In this document: positions 1 through 5,651 of the stretch, one piece after another
Layout of the letters: every line of letters begins with the position of its first letter
Numbering within the stretch: position 1 is the first letter of the stretch
Assembly: GCA_029289015.1 (NCBI GenBank)
Contig: JARFUL010000330.1
Span: 1 to 5,651, forward strand
Length of the DNA stretch: 5,651 bases
Reading direction: 5' to 3'
Origin: Syntrophobacteria bacterium
GTDB taxonomy: Bacteria > Desulfobacterota > Syntrophobacteria > JARFUL01
Translations under genes and position numbers: made by a program
Notes under the pieces: generated by a model
What the model was told of the DNA's origin: nothing
Seen by the model: only the letters and a program-made list of their open reading frames with translations
Database searches by the model: none

Positions 1-96
1 CTAATGGAGCTTTTCCGGGGGTGCGGCTACAAGGAAGTTAGGGCCAGAGAGCTTACCTTCGGCATAGTGATGAAGGTGAGCGGGGTCAAACCCTAG
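1..96 (+). CDS. UbiE/MenG-like quinone methyltransferase, C-terminal fragment
   Basis: This is the 3' end of a gene that begins before the window; 31 sense codons and a TAG stop are visible in frame 1. The tail reads as a GCGYKEV segment followed by RELTFGIVMKVSGVKP. Class I SAM-dependent methyltransferases of the UbiE/MenG/COQ5 family typically end with a GF/GY-x-x-V strand and a motif like LT-x-G-I/V-V-x-L-H-x-G-x-K, so the LTFGIV stretch is the main evidence. Known members methylate demethylmenaquinone or the 2-polyprenyl benzoquinol intermediate in menaquinone/ubiquinone synthesis. The SAM-binding motifs lie outside the window, so the substrate cannot be judged and a related methyltransferase is possible. 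The gene is convergent with rmuC, with only 8 bases between the two stop codons. Confidence 0.6.
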   Translation, partial: LMELFRGCGYKEVRARELTFGIVMKVSGVKP

Positions 97-104
97 AGGT
101 CGGC

Positions 105-1499
105 TCAGCCCTCCTCCTCCTCCGGCTCCCGGAGCGCGTGCTCCCTGAGCTCCTCGTCTACACTTTCCAGGAGCGGGATATCCTCCTTGACCCCTATCCC
201 CATCTCCTTGAACTTCCTCGCGGATGGCAAAACCCTTCTTTCCAGGGAGCCCACCGCGTCGTTGTAGGCCCTGGCCGCGGTCATGAGCCCGCTTCTCAGC
301 TTGTCCAGGTGGTTCGCGAAGGTGACGAGCCTTTCGTGGAGCTGCTTTCCCAGGCCCGCCACCTCTTTCGCGCTCTCAGCCATCTGCACCTCCTGCCAGC
401 CCCTCGCCACGGACCAGAGGAGCGTAATCAGGGTGGTGGGGGTCGCGAGCACCACCTTTTTGCCCACGCCGTATTTTATCAGCTCCGGGTCGCATTCGAG
501 GGCCGCGGCAAAGAAGGACTCGGCGGGGATGAACATGACCACGAACTCCGGGGTCTGCTCCAGGGACGACCAGTAGTCCTTCTTGGCCAGCCGGTTGATG
601 TGTTCCCGAACCTGCTTCGCGTGCCGTTCCAGCGCGCTGGACCTGGCCTCGTCGGTGTCGGCCTCCAGGGCCTCCAGAAAGGCCCTGAGGGGCACCTTGG
701 AGTCCACCGCGATGTTTCTCTCCGAGGGCAGGTGCACCACCATGTCGGGTCTTAGGCGCGTGTCCTCTTCCATGAGGGAGAGCTGCTCCGTGAAGTCGCA
801 GTGCTGGCTCAGCCCTGCCAGCTCCACCACCTTTTTAAGGGTTAGCTCCCCCCACCTGCCCCGCACGTGGGGAGCTTTCAGCGCGGTGACCAGGTTGCCG
901 GTCTCCTTCTGGAGCGCAACCTGGAGCTCGCCCAGCGCGCGCACCTGCTCCGTCAGGGTGCCGTAGGCCTCCTTCCGGCTGCCCTCGATCTCGTCGATCT
1001 TGCCCTCGTACTTCTTCAGCGCGTCCCCCAGGGGCGCGACGAGCCCCTCAATGGCCTTCTCGGACTTGCCGAACTCCCCCTTGGCCTCGGCCAGAAGCTT
1101 TTCAAGGGACGCCTTGGCCAAATCGTGGAAGGACTTCCCGGACACGCTCAGCGCGTCCTGGGCCAGGGCCTTGAAGGTGTCGGTGAGGCGGGCTTCCGCC
1201 TCCCTGAGGAGCCTTCTCTCCTCCTGGATGCGGGTCTCGGCCTCGCTGAACCGGGTCTCTGCCTCAACCCTTTGCTGCTGCTCCAGGGCCAGAGTCCCCC
1301 TGAGCTCGGCCTCCTCCTTTTCGGCCTTTTCCAGCCTTGCTGTCAGCTCCCGGGCCTTTCCTTCGGACTCGCCCGCGGCCCGCTCCTTCTGGGCAAGGTC
1401 GCGAGCCGAGAGCCTGGAGGCTATGAGCCAGCCCAGCACAAAGCCCAAGAGCGCGAGGAGCGCGCCCCCGGTAATGATTTGGTAAAGAGGAAGATTCAT
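105..1499 (-). CDS. rmuC: DNA recombination protein RmuC
   Basis: RmuC-family protein of 464 residues. The family has a PD-(D/E)XK-like nuclease fold; in E. coli its loss raises inversion at short inverted repeats, and its biochemical role is poorly known. Visible in order: a hydrophobic N-terminal membrane anchor (about residues 7-28), a long charged Glu/Ala/Arg-rich coiled coil (about 33-115), further helical sequence to about 205, then the conserved RmuC core. Core motifs are RGRWGEL (213-219), RPDMVVHLP (250-258), VDSKVPL (265-271), FIPAE (323-327) and ATPTTL (352-357). The tail ends in an acidic EPEEEEG. I chose the ATG at 1499 because a GGAGG sits 7 bases upstream and the hydrophobic anchor follows at once. 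The frame stays open to a TTG at 1646, but that start has no nearby ribosome binding site. It is transcribed away from the divergent operon and converges on the methyltransferase gene. Family assignment is firm. Confidence 0.95.
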   Translation of the reverse strand: MNLPLYQIITGGALLALLGFVLGWLIASRLSARDLAQKERAAGESEGKARELTARLEKAEKEEAELRGTLALEQQQRVEAETRFSEAETRIQEERRLLREAEARLTDTFKALAQDALSVSGKSFHDLAKASLEKLLAEAKGEFGKSEKAIEGLVAPLGDALKKYEGKIDEIEGSRKEAYGTLTEQVRALGELQVALQKETGNLVTALKAPHVRGRWGELTLKKVVELAGLSQHCDFTEQLSLMEEDTRLRPDMVVHLPSERNIAVDSKVPLRAFLEALEADTDEARSSALERHAKQVREHINRLAKKDYWSSLEQTPEFVVMFIPAESFFAAALECDPELIKYGVGKKVVLATPTTLITLLWSVARGWQEVQMAESAKEVAGLGKQLHERLVTFANHLDKLRSGLMTAARAYNDAVGSLERRVLPSARKFKEMGIGVKEDIPLLESVDEELREHALREPEEEEG

Positions 1500-1506
1500 A
1501 TCAGAG

Positions 1507-1511
1507 CCTCC
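1507..1511 (-). promoter_or_regulatory. Ribosome binding site deciding the rmuC start
   Basis: On the minus strand GGAGG lies 7 bases before the ATG at 1499. This supports the 464-residue RmuC over the 513-residue version from the upstream TTG at 1646, which has no Shine-Dalgarno sequence at a useful distance. Confidence 0.8.
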
Positions 1512-1675
1512 GGTCCTACCAATTTGCCACAAAGGTCCGTTCCGGGAAACCCCTTTTTCGGTCCTGCCGCGATACCAGCTTGCTATGCTACCGGCCAGAA
1601 GCGCGTAACCGCTTGGTGAAAAGGTAAAGAGGAAAAGGTTTTTCAAGTGTATAATAGCTCAAATCTCCTAACGCT

Positions 1676-1703
1676 TTGACATACCGGCTACTTTAAGTAG
1701 AAT
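1676..1703 (+). promoter_or_regulatory. Sigma70-type promoter for the rightward operon
   Basis: A perfect -35 box TTGACA (1676-1681) is followed after 16 bases by TAGAAT (1698-1703), which matches the TATAAT consensus at 5 of 6 positions. The sequence upstream (about 1636-1668) is A/T-rich and could help as an UP-like region. With the usual 6-8 base distance from the -10, transcription would start at about 1710, the A of the ATG of the first gene, giving a leaderless or nearly leaderless mRNA. This fits the lack of a good Shine-Dalgarno sequence before that ATG. Found by pattern matching only. Confidence 0.65.
1688..1700. repeat. Perfect 13-base palindrome over the -10 box, candidate operator
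   Basis: CTACTT (1688-1693), a central T, then AAGTAG (1695-1700) form a perfect inverted repeat with 6-base arms. It fills the second half of the spacer and covers the first three bases of the -10 hexamer, a place where a bound dimeric repressor would block RNA polymerase. No regulator gene is adjacent, and the match to any known operator is unknown. A chance palindrome in A/T-rich DNA is possible. Confidence 0.4.
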
Positions 1704-1709
1704 TAGGCG

Positions 1710-2729
1710 ATGGAAAAACGAGGACCAGACAGCAAGGTGTTCGTGGAGGAGCTGAAGGGCTTCCGCGAGGACGAGGTGGTGAGCTCAACGTTCCTGGTGG
1801 CCCAGAAGACCAGGCTCCTCACCAAGAGCAACAAGCCCTACCTGGCGCTGAAGCTCATGGACAGGACCGGGGAGGTGGAGGCCAGGGTCTGGAACAGGGC
1901 CGACGAAGCGGGCGCCGCGTTTGAGGCCGCGGACTTCGTTCGGGTCCGGGCCAAGATCGACTACTACAGGGAGATCCTCCAGCTCAGCGTCCAGGATATT
2001 GTGAAGCTGCTCCCCGGCGAGGTGGACCCCGCGCTCTTCACCCCCACCCCGAAGAAGGACGGGGAAGCTCTGTGGAAGGAGCTCCTCGGGTTTTTAAACA
2101 CCGTAAAAGACGAGGGGCTAAAGGGGCTTTTGCTGAGCTTCTTCGAAGACGAGGAGTTCGCGGCCCTGTTCAAAAACGCGGCCGCGGCCAAGATGATGCA
2201 CCACGACTACCCGGGAGGGCTTCTCGAACACACCGTAGCGGTGGCCAGGCTGGTGGCGTCCGCGTGCGACATCTACCCGGAGCTGGACCGGGACCTCCTC
2301 GTCACCGGCGCGCTGCTCCACGACGTGGGAAAGGTGAAGGAGTTGCTCCAGTTTCCCCACAAGGACTACTCCACCGAGGGCAGGCTCATGGGCCACATCA
2401 TCCTGGGGGTGGAGATGGTGGGTGAAAGGCTGGCCAGGCACCCCGAGATAGGCGAAGAGAGGGCCATGCTCCTCAAGCATTTGATAATCAGCCACCACGG
2501 GCTCCCGGAGTTCGGCTCCCCGGTGCCGCCCATGACCCTGGAGGGGTTCGTGCTCAACCTGGCGGACGACCTGGACGCGAAGCTCATGGCGGTGAGAAAG
2601 TCCCTGGCCAAGGTGGAGGGAGAGGACCCGGGGTTCAGCCCCTACCATAACCTGTTGGAGAGGCACCTGTACCGCACGGGCGGGCCCCTGGGCGACCCGC
2701 GCGGCGGGGAGGGCGACGATGAGCCTTAG
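1710..2729 (+). CDS. YhaM/CBF1-type 3'-5' exoribonuclease (OB-fold plus HD domain)
   Basis: Protein of 339 residues; B. subtilis YhaM, a metal-dependent 3'-5' exoribonuclease acting on single-stranded RNA and DNA, has about 314. An N-terminal OB-fold nucleic-acid-binding domain spans about residues 20-98, with the typical KPYLALKLMDRTGEVEARVW strand pattern at 42-61. An HD hydrolase domain follows from about 160, with HHDYPGGLLEHT (164-175), LLHDVGK (202-208; metal-binding H204 and D205), GH (228-229), SHHG (261-264) and ADDLD (285-289). The metal ligands appear intact, so it should be active in the cytoplasm. The tail from about 323 is Gly/Asp-rich, and its last codons overlap holB by 11 bases. 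The ATG at 1710 has no clear Shine-Dalgarno sequence and coincides with the predicted transcription start; a GTG at 1737 (residue 10), 12 bases after GAGGA, is an alternative. The exact substrate is not shown by sequence; Gram-negative homologues are often annotated only as HD-domain proteins. Confidence 0.85.
   Translation: MEKRGPDSKVFVEELKGFREDEVVSSTFLVAQKTRLLTKSNKPYLALKLMDRTGEVEARVWNRADEAGAAFEAADFVRVRAKIDYYREILQLSVQDIVKLLPGEVDPALFTPTPKKDGEALWKELLGFLNTVKDEGLKGLLLSFFEDEEFAALFKNAAAAKMMHHDYPGGLLEHTVAVARLVASACDIYPELDRDLLVTGALLHDVGKVKELLQFPHKDYSTEGRLMGHIILGVEMVGERLARHPEIGEERAMLLKHLIISHHGLPEFGSPVPPMTLEGFVLNLADDLDAKLMAVRKSLAKVEGEDPGFSPYHNLLERHLYRTGGPLGDPRGGEGDDEP
2706..2713 (+). promoter_or_regulatory. 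Ribosome binding site of holB
   Basis: GGGGAGGG lies 5 bases before the holB ATG and inside the end of the upstream exoribonuclease gene. This fixes the holB start and means the two genes are probably translationally coupled. Confidence 0.75.
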
Positions 2730-3825
2730 GTCCATTGAGGGCCAGTCCGTGCAGGCCGACGCGATTATCCGGCTCATCCGGCAGGAGAGGCTCCCCCACG
2801 CGCTGGCCATAACCGGCATCGCGGGGGTGGGCAAGGCGGCCGCGGCCGTGGCCCTGTCCATGGCGCTCAACTGCCTGGAGCCGGTGGATTACGACGGGTG
2901 CGGCCGGTGTTCTTCGTGCACGAAAATCCTCCGAAACCGCCATCTGGACGTGTTCGTGGTGTGGCCCGACCCGCCCAAAAAGAAAAGGGAGAAGCTGCTC
3001 AAGGACGACCCAGAGCTTTTGATGAGGCACCGGGACATCCTGAAGAGCCCATGGCCCCAGGACGATGACCTATCCATAAAGATAGACACGGTGCGCGAGA
3101 TAATACGCACCGTGGCCATAAAGCCCTTTGAGGGCAGATACAGGGTGATGGTCCTGCCCGAAGCGGACCTCATGACCGAGGACGCGGCCAACGCGCTCCT
3201 CAAGGTCCTGGAGGAGCCGCCCAGGAACAACGTGTTCGTGCTCACAGCAGGCAAGATCGAGAACCTTTTGCCCACCATCGCGTCCCGGTGCCGCCACATC
3301 AGGTTCGGACCCCTCGCGGCCGGGATAGTAAGGGCCGGGATCGAGGACGTCACGGATGAAGAAGCCTCGGTCATAGCAAACCTCTCGGGGGGCTCCCTGA
3401 AGAGGGCCCGCGAGATAGCGAAGACCGGGTTTCTGGCTGCCAGGCGCGACGCGGTGGCCGCGGTCAATGAAGCCGGCGACCTCGCGGGAAAGAGGCTCTT
3501 TCAGAGCGCGGACGAGCTGGGAAAGGGGTTTGTCGGGGGGCTGGACGCGATCTTGTGGTGGCTGAGAGACGTCATGGTGCTCAAGGCCACGGGCAACGAG
3601 AGCCGGGTGGTGAACTCGGACATTGCGGACCTCACCGCGGACGCGGCCGAGAGGTTCGACCTGGAGGAGCTCTTCGAGATCTTCGGCTTTTTGGACAGGC
3701 TCCAGCAGGGGATACGGTTTGCAAACATAGGGGAGAGGCTGGCCGCGCTGGTCGCGCTCTTGGTCTTCGCGGGCAGGCTCAAGCCCTGGGAAGCGCTTGG
3801 ATACGGTCAACTATGGATAAGGTAG
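2719..3825 (+). CDS. holB: DNA polymerase III subunit delta' (HolB)
   Basis: Clamp-loader subunit of 368 residues, slightly longer than E. coli delta' (334). With delta and the DnaX subunits it loads the sliding clamp during replication. Visible features: an N-terminal AAA+ module with HALAITGIAGVGKA (27-40), a Walker A-like loop that keeps K39 but has Ala where Ser/Thr is usual; a zinc-binding cysteine set at C52, C61, C64 and C67; VLPEAD (145-150) in the Walker B position followed by AANALLKVLEEPP (156-168); and the SRC arginine-finger motif (189-191). The altered Walker A fits delta', which is generally not an ATPase, and the absence of a long C-terminal extension argues against DnaX. Residues 80-121, between the zinc module and IDTVRE, are about 30 residues longer than in E. 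coli, with a KKKREKLLK patch. It overlaps the exoribonuclease gene upstream by 11 bases and ricT downstream by 13. Confidence 0.93.
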   Translation: MSLRSIEGQSVQADAIIRLIRQERLPHALAITGIAGVGKAAAAVALSMALNCLEPVDYDGCGRCSSCTKILRNRHLDVFVVWPDPPKKKREKLLKDDPELLMRHRDILKSPWPQDDDLSIKIDTVREIIRTVAIKPFEGRYRVMVLPEADLMTEDAANALLKVLEEPPRNNVFVLTAGKIENLLPTIASRCRHIRFGPLAAGIVRAGIEDVTDEEASVIANLSGGSLKRAREIAKTGFLAARRDAVAAVNEAGDLAGKRLFQSADELGKGFVGGLDAILWWLRDVMVLKATGNESRVVNSDIADLTADAAERFDLEELFEIFGFLDRLQQGIRFANIGERLAALVALLVFAGRLKPWEALGYGQLWIR

Positions 3826-4643
3826 TAGGGATAAAGTTCCGCAGGAAGGGGCGCATAATGTTCTACAGCCCGGGCTCCTTCGTGCTCAATGAGGGGGACG
3901 AGGTCCTGGTCAAGCGGGAGGAGGGCATGGCCCTGGGCAGGGTGGTGATACCGCCGAAGCCCCTGGCCGCGATCGTGGCCCAGCAGAGGGGGCTCGAAAA
4001 GGTCTACCGGGTGTCCAACGAGGAGGACCTCGCGCAGCACATGGAGAACGTCGCGCTGGAGAAGAGGGCCGAAAACTTCTGCCGGGAAGCCATAGAGAGG
4101 CTGGAGATACCCATGTTCCTCAGCGACGTGGAGTGCCTGCTCGACGGCTCCAAGCTGATATTTTACTTCACCGCGGATGGCAGGGTCGACTTCAGGGAGC
4201 TGGTGAAGGTCCTGGTGAAAGAGTTCAGGATGCGGGTGGAGCTCAGGCAGATCGGGGTTCGGCACAAGGCCAAGATGATAGGCGGCCTGGGGTGCTGCGG
4301 CCGGGAGCTCTGCTGCGCCACCTTTCTCTCGGAGTTCAGCCAGGTCTCGGTGAAGATGGCCAAGGAGCAGAACCTCTCCCTGAACCCCTCCAAGATATCC
4401 GGGGTCTGCGGCAGGCTCATGTGCTGCCTTAGGTACGAGTATGAGACCTACCTGGAATACAAGGACGGATTCCCCAAGGTGGGCAAGCGGGTCGAGACCC
4501 CCAAGGGATACGGCAAGGTGGTCCGCCAGAACGTTCTGGAGGGGACCCTGGCCGTGAGCATGGAGGACGGGGGTGAGAAGAGCTTCAGTAAGGAGGAGGT
4601 AAAGCTCGCGTCCGCGCCCGGGCCCCAGCAGAAGAAGGACTGA
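3813..4643 (+). CDS. ricT: PSP1-domain protein RicT/YaaT
   Basis: Protein of 276 residues, almost the length of B. subtilis RicT/YaaT (about 275). The PSP1 C-terminal signature is strong: GGLGCCGRELCCATFL (157-172) then KMAKEQNLSLNPSKISGVCG (181-200) and RLMCCLRYEYETY (201-213). Cysteines at 161, 162, 167, 168, 199, 204 and 205 cluster there. In B. subtilis RicT forms the Ric complex with RicA (YmcA) and RicF (YlbF), binds [4Fe-4S] clusters and promotes RNase Y-dependent RNA maturation, and also affects sporulation and biofilm formation. Whether that role holds in this organism is inference, as no ricA or ricF homologue is nearby. The ATG at 3813 gives the family's usual MDKVVGIKFR-type N-terminus. 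Its Shine-Dalgarno sequence is poor and it overlaps holB by 13 bases, which suggests coupled translation. The C-terminal PGPQQKKD is a short charged tail outside the domain. Confidence 0.93.
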   Translation: MDKVVGIKFRRKGRIMFYSPGSFVLNEGDEVLVKREEGMALGRVVIPPKPLAAIVAQQRGLEKVYRVSNEEDLAQHMENVALEKRAENFCREAIERLEIPMFLSDVECLLDGSKLIFYFTADGRVDFRELVKVLVKEFRMRVELRQIGVRHKAKMIGGLGCCGRELCCATFLSEFSQVSVKMAKEQNLSLNPSKISGVCGRLMCCLRYEYETYLEYKDGFPKVGKRVETPKGYGKVVRQNVLEGTLAVSMEDGGEKSFSKEEVKLASAPGPQQKKD

Positions 4644-4653
4644 CACTCGTGAG

Positions 4654-4675
4654 CCGCGCAAACCAAGAGGCGCGG
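4654..4675 (+). promoter_or_regulatory. GC hairpin next to the metG ribosome binding site
   Basis: CCGCGC (4654-4659) can pair perfectly with GCGCGG (4670-4675) around a 10-base A-rich loop. The right arm contains the first two G of the G-run that leads into the metG Shine-Dalgarno core. No T-tract follows, so it does not look like an intrinsic terminator. It could modulate metG translation, or be a chance result of GC-rich sequence. Confidence 0.3.
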
Positions 4676-4681
4676 GGGGAG
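4674..4681 (+). promoter_or_regulatory. Ribosome binding site of metG
   Basis: GGGGGGAG ends 4 bases before the ATG at 4686. It supports that start, which also gives the usual MetRS N-terminus ([11 protein letters not shown]). An out-of-frame GTG at 4649 is not a credible start. Confidence 0.7.
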
Positions 4682-4685
4682 ATAG

Positions 4686-5651
<966 letters not shown>

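Larger units (their letters stand above)
1500..1709. other. Divergent intergenic region between rmuC and the yhaM-holB-ricT-metG operon
   Basis: This 210-base region separates two divergent genes and is the only sizeable non-coding stretch. Its right half is clearly richer in A/T than the genes, as expected for promoter DNA. It holds the rightward TTGACA/TAGAAT promoter, the 13-base palindrome on it, and a TATAATA at 1650-1656. That last sequence is a perfect -10 hexamer on the plus strand and a 5-of-6 match (TATTAT) on the minus strand, but I see no good -35 partner for either direction. A short inverted repeat, AAGCG at 1599-1603 with CGCTT at 1610-1614, would form a small hairpin in an rmuC leader. 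I see no small gene with a ribosome binding site here. Confidence 0.7.

Noticed and set aside
867..1619. 250-codon plus-strand open frame opposite rmuC
   Set aside because: It mirrors the coiled-coil coding region of rmuC, giving Leu/Gly-rich low-complexity sequence; no domain was recognised.
1500..1646. N-terminal extension of RmuC by 49 residues from an upstream start at 1646
   Set aside because: The start would be TTG without a ribosome binding site, the added residues do not resemble RmuC N-termini, and the ATG at 1499 has GGAGG at ideal spacing just before the membrane anchor.
2118..2870. 250-codon minus-strand open frame across the exoribonuclease and holB
   Set aside because: It is antisense to two conserved genes, has no recognisable domain and shows a composition that follows from the opposite strand's codon bias.
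3555..3812. N-terminal extension of RicT by 86 codons within holB
   Set aside because: The extra sequence is an out-of-frame reading of holB; the family N-terminus begins at the ATG at 3813 and the resulting 276 residues match the usual RicT length.

Overview
The window is GC-rich, Gram-negative-looking housekeeping DNA with six protein-coding genes. Coding density is very high and I see no mobile element, CRISPR array, tRNA or rRNA. The best lineage guess is a deltaproteobacterium-like (Desulfobacterota-type) organism or a related deep lineage. It rests on gene content (UbiE/MenG-like tail, RmuC, YhaM-like HD/OB protein, HolB, PSP1/RicT, MetG) and on GC-rich codon use with frequent AGG (Arg) and ATA (Ile). 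This assignment is weak and inferred.

Layout: (1) bases 1-96 are the last 31 codons of a methyltransferase that looks like UbiE/MenG. (2) Convergent to it, only 8 bases away, is rmuC on the minus strand (105-1499), a membrane-anchored coiled-coil nuclease-family protein. (3) A 210-base, comparatively AT-rich divergent intergenic region (1500-1709) carries a strong sigma70-like promoter reading right and a perfect 13-base palindrome overlapping its -10 box. (4) A tight rightward operon follows: a YhaM/CBF1-type 3'-5' exoribonuclease (1710-2729), holB (2719-3825), ricT (3813-4643) and metG (4686 to the window end, truncated). The first three overlap by 11 and 13 bases; metG starts 42 bases after ricT.

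The holB-ricT-metG order is a widely conserved block, seen for example around holB-yaaT and metS in Bacillus, often with tmk upstream. Here the gene just upstream is the OB-fold/HD exoribonuclease rather than tmk. The operon thus joins an RNA 3'-end nuclease, a clamp-loader subunit, an iron-sulfur RNA-maturation/PSP1 protein and a tRNA synthetase. I found no convincing undescribed system. The points most worth a second look are the promoter placed so close to the ATG that the transcript may be leaderless, the candidate operator in it, a lysine-rich insertion of about 30 residues in HolB, a GC hairpin at the metG ribosome binding site, and the ATA/AGG codon preference.
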